Below are positions 33,764 through 46,462 of a stretch of 64,000 nucleotides of DNA, piece by piece; the first letter of the stretch is position 1; every line of letters starts with the position of its first letter. The position numbers were made by a program, and so were the translations under genes. Source of the DNA: Orbilia blumenaviensis (Eukaryota; Ascomycota; Orbiliomycetes; Orbiliales; Orbiliaceae); assembly GCA_036872755.1 (NCBI GenBank), contig JAVHNS010000013.1, forward strand, positions 558,001 to 622,000, given 5' to 3'. The notes under the pieces are model-generated. The model searched no databases. It was not told the DNA's origin and saw only the letters and a list, made by a program, of their open reading frames with translations.

Positions 33764-36243
33764 ATGACGGCCAAAGCTACTACCCGGAAGCGATCGCGCG
33801 CAGAAGTAGAATCTGAGAAGCCAGTTTTGTCCTCCGAGGATGAGTTCGAGATTCCCGAAATCAATGGCGACGAAGATTCAAGCGATGATTCCGATTTCAC
33901 TGCTGGAGATGAGGACAGCGATGAAGAGGAAGAATTTTCTAGTGGGGCAGAGGACGAAGAAGATGAGGAGGAAATAGACTCTGATGAGATTCCCTCAGAA
34001 GATGAGGTTTCCTCGAAGAAAGATAGGCCTACCAATGGTGATGTCCCCGATGAGGAGGAGGAGGAGGAGGAGGAGAAAATAGAGCCAGCAGATAATGTTA
34101 AGGTGGTCACTGGCGCAGACGGGAACCCGAGATACATATATCCTGAAATCGAGCCCGTATACGATAGCGATGACACAGATGCTGAAGAAACGAATACGAT
34201 TGGAAACATCCCACTAGAGTACTATGAGAACTACCCCCACGTCGGCTACGATATCAACGGAAAGAGAATCATGAGGCCGGCCGCTGGGAAGGCTCTAGAT
34301 ACACTACTGGATAGCATTGAGCTACCAAAAGGCTGGACCGGATTGGTGGATAAAAATAGTGGAGCTGCATTGAACCTCACGGAGGAGGAATTGGAGATCG
34401 TAAAAAAGCTGCAGCGGTCTGAAATTACAGATGAGGGCTTTGACCCATACCCGGTACGATCCCGATGATGGCAAAATTCTATCTATGCGATTTCTAATGA
34501 TATGTTTAGGATATGGTAGAGTGGTTCAGCAGCAAGGTGGAGCAGATGCCGTTGAGCAGCGCCCCAGAGCCAAAGCGTCGCTTCGTCCCATCGAAACACG
34601 AACAAAAGCGGATTATGAAGATCGTAAAAGGAATTCGGGAAGGCCGAATCCTACCACATAAACCACAAGCAGAGGCATCTCAAGAGCCAGAGTTCTATGA
34701 CATCTGGGCCGATGACGCACCACCAAAACCAGACCATGTTATGAACATCCCAGCGCCGAAATTACCACCTCCTACACACGATGAAAGTTATAACCCTCCA
34801 CCAGAATATCTTCCAAATGAAAAGGAAAAGAAAGAGTGGGAGGAACAAGATCCTGAAGACCGAGAGAAGAATTATCTCCCACGGACCCACAAGGCTCTTC
34901 GATTGGTGCCTGGTTTCAATGGCTTCATAGGCGAGAGATTTGAGCGATGTCTCGATCTTTACCTAGCACCACGTGTGCGTCGAAATAAGCTTAACATTGA
35001 TCCTGCGTCATTATTGCCGAAACTCCCTTCGCCCGATGACCTTAAGCCGTTCCCGACCACCTGCGCCACAGTTTATAGAGGACACGAAGGAAGAGTTCGA
35101 TCGGTTGCTGCAGACCCCACTGGCGTCTGGGTGGCGACTGGAGGTGACGACGGAACGGTTCGAGTCTGGGAAATCCTAACGGGAAGACAGGTATGGAAAT
35201 TAAAGGTGTCGTCCGATGAGGCAGTTGATTCTGTCACATGGCGTCCGACAACAGAAGGAAGGATTCTAGCCGCCGCCTGGTAAGGTCCCACAAAGCGTCT
35301 GTGGAGCGTAATGGGTTTCTGTGACTAATTGCTTTTCTAGTGGGAATGAAATATTGCTTGTGGTACCCCCAATTTTTGATTCCGAGGAGGAGAACCAGGG
35401 CAAGGAAATTTTAAGTGCAGGATATGGATACGCGGCAAATCGGCAAGGGAAGAAGGAAGCTCCGGGCACATGGTCTAAACCTGACCCTGTTCTTGAAGAG
35501 GAGGGTGTTGTAGTTACAATAACTGTGAGAAAGACGGTCAAGTATATTGCATGGCACCGAAGAGGGGACTATTTGGTGACCGTTTCACCTGAAGGTTCGC
35601 GAAACACCACCCGCCCGCCACATTTCCTCATAACAATATTGACCTGCTTTTTATAGATGTGCGGAGAGCTGTTTGCATACATCGTGTTTCGACCCATCTG
35701 TCACAAACGCCATTCAAAGAGAAGAGTCTTACCAAGGGTATCCCTCAAAGAGTACAGTTCCATCCGTCAAAGCCTTTGCTTTTTGTTGCGACAAAACGAT
35801 ATATCAAGATCTATGATTTAGCGAAAGCCGAGTTGAGCAAAACCTTAAAGCCAGGCGCCCGATGGATCTCGTCAATTGACATTCACCCTCAAGGTGATAA
35901 CCTTATTGTCGGGTCCTATGATAAGCGACTACTGTGGCATGACCTTGATTTAAGTACCAAGCCTTATCGGACATTACGGTACCATGACAAGGGTATACGT
36001 GCAGTGTCTTTCCATCGTGGCGGATTCCCGCTTTTCTGTTCGTCGAGCGACGATGGGACTGTCCAAGTCTTCCACGGCAGAATTTATAGTGACTTGATGG
36101 AAAATGCACTCATTGTCCCCCTGAAAGTGCTTAAGGGCCACAAGATTACTTCTCATTTGGGGGTGCTAGACGTTGATTGGCATCCAAAACAGCCTTGGTT
36201 GTTCAGCGCTGGTGCAGATGGAACGGCGAGACTCTGGAACTAA
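33764..36243 (+). CDS. Erb1/BOP1 ribosome biogenesis WD40 protein
   Basis: Four exons (33764-34453, 34510-35279, 35341-35594, 35657-36243) give 766 aa. Erb1 (BOP1) forms the Nop7-Erb1-Ytm1 (PeBoW) complex in the nucleolus, needed for 27S pre-rRNA processing and 60S assembly. The first 110 or so residues are highly acidic (runs of Asp/Glu/Ser). The BOP1 N-terminal domain follows with [31 protein letters not shown] and the [19 protein letters not shown] stretch, then [22 protein letters not shown]40 repeats fill the C-terminal half ([47 protein letters not shown], and the final [12 protein letters not shown] at the very end). Length is close to family values. Two introns use normal GTACGA/GTAAGG donors; the third donor (GTTCGC) is weaker but phase and sequence continuity (SPEG to [12 protein letters not shown]) support it. 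The frame is open upstream of 33764, but that sequence is not conserved. Confidence 0.95.
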
Positions 36244-36806
36244 GCAAATTTCGGGGACCCATTTTACCCTCAATATCCTCAGCACACACAAGCTGTCGGA
36301 ACTTGTTGAGCCGTCAAAGAAGTCTAGTCTGACTCGACAAATATGCGGGAAAACGGCCGCTGAAAATGCGCACGACATGAGTTAAAGCCTGTGGGGCGAT
36401 CTCCGTGGCTTTGGGGGATTGTTGCATCAATACATTTTACAAACTTCCGAATAATTGTACCATATACTTTAAGAGTCTTGCCTGCCAGCCTTGGGAGTAA
36501 AGCGGAGTAAGTCATTCGACTTTTCTTTGTGCATCTAAATTCGCTTCTTCCTTTTTTCTTCTCTCTAGATCTCGATTCTTATATTCCGCTTTCCTGTATT
36601 GTAAAAAACTGTGAAAGTTTCAACTTCACCTCAGATTAAAATAGAAAGACGTTCCACAACCCGAGGCAGTCCGAAAGCAAGGCCTCCCAGCGCAAGAATC
36701 CCGAGGGGTTATCCATACGCATACCAAAAGTTTCAAACAGTCCTTTTACCGGCGAAGTGCGACCCCCAAAGGGGCGGTCCTCTCTTTAACGATACAGGAA
36801 TCTACG

Positions 36807-36812
36807 CACGTG
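36807..36812. promoter_or_regulatory. CACGTG E-box upstream of the bHLH gene
   Basis: Palindromic CACGTG (in GCACGTGC), about 800 bp before the bHLH ATG. CACGTG is the preferred site of class B bHLH proteins with a His-Glu-Arg triad, which this gene encodes. Confidence 0.35.
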
Positions 36813-36874
36813 CGGCCTTTCCTGAATTGAAGTCGTCCGAGCAAATCGAGCCAATGGCAAGCGCCGTTTCGCCA

Positions 36875-36880
36875 CACGTG
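36875..36880. promoter_or_regulatory. Second CACGTG E-box upstream of the bHLH gene
   Basis: CACGTG in the longer palindrome ACACGTGT, 63 bp from the first E-box and about 730 bp before the ATG. A CCAAT lies 25 bp to its left. Pairing of two such sites before a bHLH gene is suggestive of autoregulation, not proof. Confidence 0.35.
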
Positions 36881-37611
36881 TGTCCATTTCGGAATGTCAA
36901 CTAGCCTGCGCAACAACCTGTTGGCCCGCCTCAGGGTCCCCAAGCAAAAACCGATTTCTGGTTTCCCCCAATTACCCATCCTATCAACTCTCGAGATTTT
37001 CCCACGAGCGTAAGCACGCGACATTAGACCGTGTGAGAAGAAGCTCCAGAGGGCCAGTGGCAGTGTGCGAGCTTTTTTTGGGTGTTCTTTTTCGTCGTTG
37101 ATTTACAGCAAAAAAGGCGGGACATAGCGATAAGGTGGTTCGTTCCATCCAGTCCCCGTCAGTGGGCAGACGTTTATGTTTCCTGACTAGCCATGCCATG
37201 CCCTGTCCTCCCACATTTCCACACCCCCTTCCAATATATAGACGGCTTTGTGCGCATTTCCTGCTATTCCTTTCTTTTCTTTTCCAGGAATGTGAATACA
37301 ATGGAGACTGTGGTCCACAAAATAAGAGTCGATATCCTCAGACACTGTCCGCTTCAAGTTCCTCGAACTTTGCATCGACAGCCTTTGTTCCGTAGTGAAG
37401 CGGTGCAATAGGCCTTTATCTGATAGTTAGCTATCATATATCTCGCGATCCTTTACCCTTTTGTCCGTACGCTTCTATAATCCCCTAAATATTCCTATTC
37501 GTATCTTAGAGGGCTCTGCGTATATCTACACAATTCCCCGACAATATCGCGGACTCCAGAACAGACAACTGCCCCAGCGAGTCGACAAAGTGTCTTCCAA
37601 ATTACAGGAAA

Positions 37612-38637
37612 ATGCAACACACTAAGATTTCTCCAAGGCTGCCGCCTACCCCGAAGCCCTCGACAGAATTGGCACCAAGACGGACTCCTCGTCTTTCGAT
37701 AGATGCATCATTCAACCTGGGCCCTGCTGCAATTACACTCTCCCCAGAAATTCTAAAGGTCACTTCATCAGCACATATTGTTGCGTCAACCCATCAGGCC
37801 CCACCACTGTCTCCAACTTCTCCATTCTCACTGACACCGATCAATCCCGATGAACCAAGAATACAGCAAAGACGGCGGACCTCATCCAGTGCTGGTACAA
37901 CTGCTAGTAAGAGGAAGGATGTCGTCATTGGACCACCACCAACCCGGCAACACCCAATCATTCAGATGAAGCCCAGAGAGGTAGTTCCAGCAATTGTAGA
38001 GGATACGGCCACTAAGGCTGTCGCCGGAACGAAACGGAAGGCGACTGGTGTCTCTGCAGCTAAGAGGAAGATTGCCCGTAAAACCGCACATTCAGAAATC
38101 GAGAGACGGCGTCGGTCAAAAATGAACGACCAATTCGCAAAACTTAAGAGCATGGTTCCCGCCTGCAAGAACCAGGACATGCATAAACTTGCAATCCTTG
38201 AGGTATGAAATGAAATCCCCATCCTTTTCTTGACAATTTTCCTTTGCTAATATTCAATTTATTTAATATAGGCTACTACGGAATATCTTGCATATCTTGA
38301 AGAAGCTATCAAGGTTTACCGAAACGCAGGTTCTGAAAGTATTATCAACAGCCCACCACCTTTCTCCGCCTCGGACAGCGGCCCGGGTGATGAGATGTTT
38401 TGTGATGAGGATGAGGACGACGACGAGATTGATGACTTCGCTGTCGCTACTGCAGACTGTTCACCGGCGCTATCAGCCATCCCATCTCATCAACCCGCGC
38501 TCGAGATCACAGACACAGAGGCCACTCATGCCTTACTCCTCCTTGCCGACCACCAGTCACAACACTCCCCAAGAGAACGAATGATGAGTTTTAGCGCTAA
38601 ATCGAAACCAATTTCGGTGAAAGATTTGCTATTGTAG
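37612..38637 (+). CDS. Basic helix-loop-helix (class B) transcription factor
   Basis: Two exons, 37612-38202 and 38272-38637, give 318 aa. The 69-nt intron falls inside the bHLH domain, between helix 1/loop (HKLAILE) and helix 2 (ATTEYLAYLEEAI). The basic region reads KTAHSEIERRRRSKMNDQF with His160, Glu164 and Arg168, the triad that contacts CACGTG. The N-terminal 100 residues are Pro/Ser/Thr-rich with SP/TP sites, followed by basic patches (SKRKD, GTKRKA, AAKRKIARK) that may be nuclear localisation signals. After the bHLH there is an acidic stretch (CDEDEDDDEIDDF), and the protein ends SVKDLLL, a short terminal motif I take to be conserved in fungal relatives but cannot verify. Start choice follows the first ATG of the frame. 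Regulated process unknown; phosphate, lipid and developmental roles are all known for fungal bHLH proteins. Confidence 0.88.
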
Positions 38638-41600
38638 TGGATACATATCATTCTCCCTTCCTCTACCTAACTCTTTCCACCCTCTATATTCGCTTACATT
38701 CTTGTTCGATCCTAACCGGATCGCCGGCCGGTTTTATTTGGGATAAAGAAAATATAAAAGTTTATGCTTTGATGACCCCTTCCTTTTAATCAATCCCATC
38801 TCTTTCATTGCCATACTTCTTTTTCTTGTCGTCCATGCTTATAGAAATTGCGGGGCATATGAATAAAATAGCGAATGAGCATAGGATACTTTGTTGCATA
38901 ATGCTTGGTCGATTTGGTTTTTTTTTGTAGGCCTTTCAGGTGGCCCTGGTTAATTGTTATTGGGAAAGGCTTTGTTGGTAGTATGATACATTTTCTTCTT
39001 TTTGTTATCTAACGGTGCGATGTCTGTATCAACTGATCCGCATTCCGAAGCTTTCTTTGGGCCGGGTTTCTTTTTTCTTGTTTTCCCTTTCAGCTGGTGA
39101 ATCTTGCGTGTAGAGGAGCAGGGGACCAGTCTCCACCGGGGGGAAGTGCTCGGTTCAATGCTCGGTTATTATCGTAGCGATGGGCGCTTAGGGCCTTAAC
39201 TGTGTAAGGTTTAGTAGAACTTGGTGGATAGATCCGCCGGCATAGGCGGAGCGGCAGATATCTGTACATAGCGAGATGTCATTAGGGCATAGTTCCAAAC
39301 GTATATAAACATATATAGTTCTTCAGACGATTAAAACGCTGATGAAAAATATCGACCCACTTCCGAAAAAGTGAATCCTAAACAAAGATTTGCAAAAAAT
39401 CACCATGCTCGCTGTACTAGTTAGCCACTGCTGTGTATGTAGGTTTGTCCCGTGAACCCGAAGTGCCATTGCATTGTTTATCCAACAAAGTTAGCGCTAA
39501 GTCTCGGGGTTCTTGTCGGAGATTAGACATTCTTTAGCTGTATGACCTTCTTCAAGATTCGAAACCTATACTAGTAATCAGAATTATTTAGTTATTCTGA
39601 AATATCAGTGCACAAGTCTCGTAAACCAGCCTCCACGAAGTAGCCCGTAGTGTACTATATTTGACATATCGAGCTTACAATAGTGTAAGCTTTATGATTT
39701 ACCTAACATCGATATCAGACGACCCAAGTTCGAATTCCCTTGGATTAAATCGCGTGGAAACCCTAGATACAAAATGCAAAAACTGTCGCCCGAACCTTTG
39801 TTGTATATTTTAGAGCCCCTGGTGGAAGGAATTACGGAAAAAAGCTAAATCCCTAATAGCAAACGGGGGACTAAAACAAGAGCTGAGAGGGGTAATGGTA
39901 ACTAACAGGCCACGTTTTGCCTAAGCTACTCAAGGCAAACCCCGAGATTCCAGCTGGAATATCCACCTTGTTTTACTTTCATAGAATTCGCGGCCCTAAA
40001 CTTAAACTTCATGACAAGTATACTAGGATGGCTTGAATATTTCCAAGCATAATAGCAACTTTGCCGCGGTATCGTCCAGTCCTCGAAATATTATTTGAAC
40101 CTCGTAAGCTGGAAAATGCGCTTTTCAACCGAGCGATTTGCGTTCGTGCATAGTCGATGTTGGAAACCCGAGATTAGCGAGGGAGGAGAATTGAAAATGT
40201 GATACGCCATGAATTCAAAGCTAGGACTACCGATGCGGCATTACAAAAACCCTCCCACCGGGTCAATTAGCCTTTGCATCCTCAAAGATTGCATGTTGTA
40301 AATATGTAAAGCGCACGGGTGTACAGACGAACAGACGAATAAACTCTCATACTTCCTATCATAGATGTACGTACCTCAACTCTTGGACTGTCCTTCCGTT
40401 TCGTGGACTCTTGAAATCATTATCGGATTCTAAAGATTCCCCATTCTATAAACGAAAACTTGAGTCGCATTTTGTCGAATCCACACTATTTTTGCCTAAC
40501 ATTTTTCGCAGCCGTCTTTGACTTCCTGGACCCTTTATACAACTAATCCGGTACTCGATGTACAGTAGCCGCAGGGCACGACCGGGTAACGGAGCTTTAA
40601 ATGGTTAGGGGCAAATAGAGTATGATACGTATATGCAGAGTGAATTTAATTTTCTGGAATATACTTTTTGTACACCTTCGCTTTGAATTTTTGTGGCTTG
40701 CATATGCGCATGCAGAGGTGCTTTATGTGGGCACGAGATGTCTATAAAGTACTGTAGGGTTTCTTCTTGGCATAGAATAGTAGTATTCCTTTGCATAGAT
40801 AGCGCTTAGAGTCTGGCGGGTCTCCTTGTTCTTAGCAGAGTGCGTGTAGCTGCGAGGATATCCAGCTAGCTAAACAGCACGATCAGCCTATATCAGAGGA
40901 TAAATTTTTAGTTATTGAACACATATCCATATATGGCAGCAAGGCTTCAATGCGGGAAAGGCCGCGAAATAAGGGGTACTAAAGCGTACATGCAGTCTGT
41001 TGGATTTGTCATTGGTCTAGTGTTCTGTTTTCTAACAAGCCGTTGTTTCATATCGCCTCTTCAAAATGCTTCAATGGAGAGGGTTTAAGAACGAAGCGGA
41101 TAAACATGGGATATCAGGATATAGATCGGGCCAGCCTCACGCTGCCTTCGGTCTGCATACTTCACACTAAGTATTGAACAATCACTTGAGCCATGCCATG
41201 GATTATAGCTATATAGTCCAGACCCGGCGTGTAAATCAATTCGAAATAACACGGTCTAGATCTAGCCCGTCGATGCAGCGCTGCGGCCGCCGATATCAGA
41301 TACAACTGTCGGGCCCTATGTTACGTACTTTAAGCCCATACTCAGAAGTACTTTCTAGGGAATGAGTTACGAGGCTTCGATATGCGAGGATGGAGTAAGC
41401 TATGACCCCATGTTTATTTGCCTCCTCCTCCAGGCGTATACAGCTGTGGACTCAGTCCAACAAGACACAGACCTGGGCTCAGTTGTAAAATGGCCCGAAT
41501 ACGTATACATCCCCTAACCTAGACCACATCCACTGCACTAGCCGTCATAATATTAATATTCTAGTTTTTCAGCATAATTCGAGATTACCAGGTGCTTGAC

Positions 41601-42001
41601 CGACAAGCTTGTGCAACTCCACGTGAGAGAAATTGTTTGTGAGAATAGAGTAGCCGCCTCGATTCGAAGGTAACCACAAGCCTTAAGGGCAATCGATTTG
41701 TGTAGTATGGAATGTTTCGATCAATTAAACGTCACCAAATCGAATCCATGTTAGTTTCAGGTAACACAGCATATGTACATTAGCCTCGCAAATTGTTTTT
41801 GAACGCTAGGCATAGAAACTAACCAATGTAATGCAAAATGCCGATTTGATCGACCTACGCAGCCACTGTCTGAAAACATTATTATTGTTTTTCGTGCGTG
41901 GAAATTAAGGCAAATTGTTCCAAGATCACTGTATATGATACATGAAAGGAACCATAAACATAACAACTGCACGTAATTGGTCTACATTATAGCTAACGTT
42001 T

Positions 42002-42017
42002 TTATTAGATCTAATAA
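42002..42017. repeat. 16-bp perfect palindrome
   Basis: TTATTAGATCTAATAA reads the same on both strands. It stands alone in gene-poor DNA with no gene within 2.7 kb, so its significance is unclear. Confidence 0.5.
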
Positions 42018-43627
42018 TTAGATGTCGCGCGCGTTTCGTCTATGACTAGCATCTGAGCTACATCTCGTCTTATATTTTTTGTTCTAGAAATGTGCTTATA
42101 TCTGCTAGATTATCTTATTTCAGCCGGCTGACCGGCCTTTTAGAGGTCCCTCGAGTTAAGCTTTCCAGTCTGCAGGTACTTAGGTAGCTACCAGTAGCTT
42201 TAGACCTAACTGGATTTATAACAATACCAAAATAGTCCATGACAACATGCCGCCCCGCGTGAAGGGATAAACTAATTTTGACATGGTGGCTTCATTAGTG
42301 GCCGTAGTGGAGCAACATCCAAGCGAACGTGAAAGCCAGCCTCCTATTCTACATAAAGTTAGTTTCGGAATCATAAAACTACCTAGTCCTAGGTATCCAC
42401 GGACACTTGGAGTGCAGCAAATGCGGCACCCCCATGTAAAAGCGGCTTCGGACTTCAAGGCTCCGACGTTGAATCAATCAATTATCCTATCGAAGACAAC
42501 AGTTGCAGCTCTCGACAATGGTTCACACCTTGCACTCGGCCCATTGTAATTTGACTAGCTTCATCTGGAGCGGGATCATCGACTGTGGGGTCCCGTATAC
42601 CTCGCTAGTTACATTACTTCGTCGTAAGCTGTCAGCGACATATCGATGCAGAAGTTTCCGAGACAAATTTCGGAAAGACCTAAGCTATAGAAGTCACCGA
42701 TGCATCGAAATTGCAGCGGCACTCATGCACCACCCTAAACTGCCTGCAGCTAAGCATCATGCAGTCCATTCTGGTTTCACCCTCTCAAGAAATGCCAGAA
42801 AACGGCCTCTAGTGCCATGTGAAGATGAAGACGCCTGCGTCGGGTGATCAAATTGTGTTCCGATAGGTTCTTAGCTCTGGATCGAAAGTTGTAAACTTGT
42901 ATGAGAACTCGTCAGCACCCTCTCTAAGAATGAGACGGCTGCAGGAATGCAGGGCATGGATAGTGTACAAGGCCACAGGATATGTCTTTATGAGCAACTG
43001 TGTAAGACCCCCCAGTTAATACGCAAATTCGCCAAACTGGGTTTTATTCGGATTACATTCCAATAGGTTCGTAAATTACCTAGAACTAGCGTCCGCAGGT
43101 AGGTGTTCTTACTACCTGCTATATGCGATGTCACCCCGACTATATTATTGGGTCGGGCAGGTAATATAATCCGCAGTATTTGAGTCAAATGTCCAAGTAT
43201 CTCTTCAATAAGCTTGTAACGAGACTTTGTAGTTCTAGCACCGAACTATTGCTGTCTAGCCCAAGAATATTGCATTCCTGCATCATTCCGAGAACAAGTT
43301 GATGACGTATTATTTTGCGAGACGGAATAGTTAGTTACAATGATATCGATAGAACCGTCCAATTACTATTACCGAGATCGCAGTAAGTTCCATTTACGGT
43401 TTATTAGCTTGAAATTGCGGGTCGACGTCAAACTGCTTGGGCTTGATAATCATACATACTTAGTTAAGACAATAATGCATGCCTCCATGGCCATTCAGGC
43501 GAATTCCTTGTTCCACTTTACAGATGCAATACCATCAGGCTACTCACCTAATCTCAAGTCTTTTTGAGCCCCAATCATACCAAGTGAGTACCTCTTGCAG
43601 CCATGTTAAGCCCACCCAAGGCCATGC

Positions 43628-43648
43628 AAAAAAAAAAAAAAAAAAAAA
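43628..43648 (+). repeat. Poly(A) tract of 21
   Basis: Uninterrupted run of A in gene-poor DNA. No SINE-like body or target-site duplication was recognised around it. Confidence 0.6.
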
Positions 43649-44780
43649 GGCCTCTTTTGCAGCTTATTTTGATTAGAATGTTATGATGCCGCCCTCGCTT
43701 CCAAGTTGTTTTGTTGTATAGGCGACATGTGGAATGATTACTCGTCTTTGCATAGCCGCCATGAGAATAGTCTAGGCCATTTGTATAAATTTGGTTTTGA
43801 GATCTGGATTAGAATATAAAAAAGGCTAGATCATAGCCTGGGCAACGCCGCCCGATTGCAAGTTCGACTTTTAGGAAGAGCTGAATCGCTTTTTAAGCAT
43901 CAATCGCTACCGAACAGCTGCTTCATGCTGGCCAAGGCAGGGTTCATGCGTGAGGTGATCTTGGAAAGCACACAAAAGAGCTACCCTGTTTGCAATAATA
44001 TGCGCTGCCAGAAACAAGTTTGCTATGTTCCTGACAGCAATAGTACCGCAGGTTTTCCCTTAACCTCTCGTCTCGCAGATTATGTGATATCAGTTTTCGA
44101 AGAGTTATTAGCTATCAGGCCAACTAGTTTAGTTGCGGATGGGTAAAAAATAAAAATAAAAATACTCTATTTTAGAAAATATGAAGGAAATGCTTACGGT
44201 ACCGATAGTGCATAGCAATTATCGAAACCAGGTAAGTAGCATAATGTCCATAGACCCGTACTTGAGCTCAATTGAGCCTGCCGGGTATCTTTGGAAGTCC
44301 TCGAGGTTACCGAGGCTGCCAATTTACAACGCCCACCATAATGTAGTCTCCTCCTGCCCCGTAAAATTATAACAGACGCAGCGTATGCCGAAGTAGTTGG
44401 GAGATTAAGTTCGATCGATGTTGTGCAATGTCGGAAGCTCGGAGGGTAGGACGGGCTCGGAACCACCCTGTGCTGTCATTTAATCTCAAACTCAGGCTGG
44501 ATTTGTTTTCCATGTGAAGCAACCCGCATCCTCCCATCTTCAAGATTTCACCACAACGCACATCTTTGCGAACCCTCTTTTCCCCTTCATCGTCCCCAAA
44601 ACTTCCCAGTTTCCACAGCGGAAACATAAGAATACCTTTTCAACCAAGCCTAAGAGATAAACCAAGGCGTTCTGCCGGGGTAAGGATAATCACACGCACC
44701 CATTTCACCGGCCAGATTCATGCAAGTGGCTTCCCCGAACTAAACCGCCGCATGCATTATCTAGGACTTGTGATACTACA

Positions 44781-45381
44781 ATGGCCGGCAAGTTTCAACC
44801 AAAGGAGCCAGTTCAGTTAGCCCCTCCAAAGGACGATATAATTACTACAGAGTACCTTTCTAAGTGTGATGGTAAGCATTGACGAACCGCTGGGCATTCA
44901 CCGAAGACTTGCTTCGATCATACTGGGCTATTTTGCGAGTACTGGCTGACCAATTGCAATTTATGCATGCTGCTGTTTGCGTAGGGACGCATGAGGGGTA
45001 CCCTATCTATGTAGCTATCAAGGTAGCCACCCATGCCGTCCCATGTATTCGACCCGTTCCTATGAGCTAACTCATCATGCAGGGCACAGTTTTTGATGTC
45101 TCCAACAAGAAAGAGTCTTACGGACCGGGTGGGTCTTATCACAGTATGTCCCATCCTCAGCTATAATTTTCAATTATGTTTGGTCACGGCTGACGGATTC
45201 AACCCCAGTCTTCACCGGAAAGGATGCGTCCAAAGGGTTAGGCAAATCCTCGCTCAAACCTGAAGATGCAATTCCGGACTATTCTGAACTAAATGAATCG
45301 GAGATGGAAACCTTGGAAAATTGGTATACTTTCTTCAGCAACAGATATAACATTATGGGTAAAGTCGAGGCCTCAAACTAG
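44781..45381 (+). CDS. Dap1-type membrane-associated progesterone receptor (cytochrome b5-like heme protein)
   Basis: Four short exons (44781-44871, 44985-45022, 45083-45143, 45209-45381) give 120 aa. Dap1/MAPR proteins bind heme through a cytochrome b5-like fold and support cytochrome P450 enzymes, in fungi mainly Erg11 in ergosterol synthesis. The N-terminus is MAGKFQPKEPVQLAPPKDD. The b5-like core runs from ITTEYLSKCDGTHEGYPIYV through KGTVFDVSNKKESYGPGGSY and IFTGKDASKGLGKSSLKPED to NWYTFFSNRYNIMGKV. The Tyr residues of the YGPGGSYH block are those known to contact heme in the family. Each junction has GT..AG ends; phases agree and the stop follows directly after EASN. There is no N-terminal membrane anchor, unlike some animal and yeast members; short soluble forms occur in filamentous fungi. 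No exon exceeds 173 nt, so a plain open-frame scan misses the gene. Confidence 0.9.
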
Positions 45382-46462
45382 GCTGAGGTATCACGCATCA
45401 TGCACACCAAATAAACATAAAAAAAAAAAATAAAAAAAAAAAAAAGCATACAAGATGTCATAGGGGGGATCAGATGCCCCTTTCTCCAAGTCTGGGCCTA
45501 CATTACAATGCAACGTTGGCAAAATGTTTTATCCTCAACAGCCCATTCATTCGTGTGATTTAGACCTGCATAGATAGCAAACAGCTAAGCGATTATCGAC
45601 GCTGAGCTTCATCACTTATGCGTACCATCCAGGGTGACTAGGCCAACGGGCCACCTCGCCTCATCCCGGTTTCCGACACCTGTTTCCACAATTGTTTCCA
45701 CACTCGAACTTTACCTCAATGGGATTTTAATTTTCTCAAAGTGTAGAAATACCCGGTGCTGTGGTTGCGGGATCGCGATCTCCCACTAAGTGTGATTGAA
45801 TTACGACCCATGCAATCCATGCACTTGAACGGAAACTAGGTAATAGTAGATTCAAATATTGCCTGAAGATCGTGAGTAGGGCTCCTCCAAGCCCATAATA
45901 TCGACGAATCAACATACTTTATTACTATATTCCGCATTGTTTAATCCAAAAACAAATGAGGGGTAAATTTCTTTTATTGTCTCAAGAACCAGACGTTTAT
46001 CGCCCCTTCGAGCGGTGTGGTTGTAACTACTACTGACTACCTACATGTAAAAATACAACAAGGCAACGCGACAAACGTCGCGAAATGAAAATTTCCAAAC
46101 AATGGCTGATCTCAGTCCCGTAACTAGCCCGTATCTCCAACAGAACTATCCTTCATTTACCCCTCAAATTTCAATAAGTTTTTTACCGGAAAACAATTCG
46201 CAAAGCAGGAAAATTAAAACAAACAAGTACGCGCAGAGTAAGGATGGAAGCATTAATGCGAAAACTTTTTACGTTTCCGTAGAACAAAACATGTGAAACG
46301 TGATCGCGACCTTTGGAAAAAATTTGAATACTCACAAAACAAAAAAAAGGAAATATCAAGATTATTTTGAGGGAACCCGATACCATTGTACTGGGCTTAA
46401 CAGCAAGGCCTCACCGGGATGGTAAAAGCGTGAAGCCGTCGAGTTCCTAGAAAAGTAAAAAT
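45382..46462. other. Intergenic, DAP1 3' flank
   Basis: An A-rich tract with a T interruption (about 45418-45445) lies within 65 bp of the DAP1 stop, in the expected 3' UTR. No further gene supported; the 64-codon frame at 46102-46296 has no family resemblance. Confidence 0.5.

Larger units (their letters stand above)
36244..37611. other. Intergenic: ERB1 3' flank and bHLH promoter/leader
   Basis: The right part contains pyrimidine-rich leader DNA. Two CACGTG sites and a CCAAT (36850) lie in the middle and are annotated separately. Several frames of 60-105 codons on both strands show no domain. No gene supported. Confidence 0.5.
38638..44780. other. 6.1-kb gene-poor region
   Basis: No gene could be supported over more than 6 kb. 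The left end is the bHLH 3' UTR, rich in T. The rest has stop codons in all frames and scattered frames of 60-114 codons without domain resemblance (for example 42283-42549, 42503-42847, 43856-44146). A 16-bp perfect palindrome lies at 42002-42017 and an A(21) tract at 43628-43648. Because DAP1, just to the right, consists only of exons under 180 nt, a similarly fragmented gene could be missed here. I saw no reverse transcriptase, transposase or tRNA signature. Confidence 0.4.

Noticed and set aside
43628..43648. Poly(A) run as the tail of a SINE-like element
   Set aside because: No tRNA-derived body and no target-site duplication could be seen on either side.
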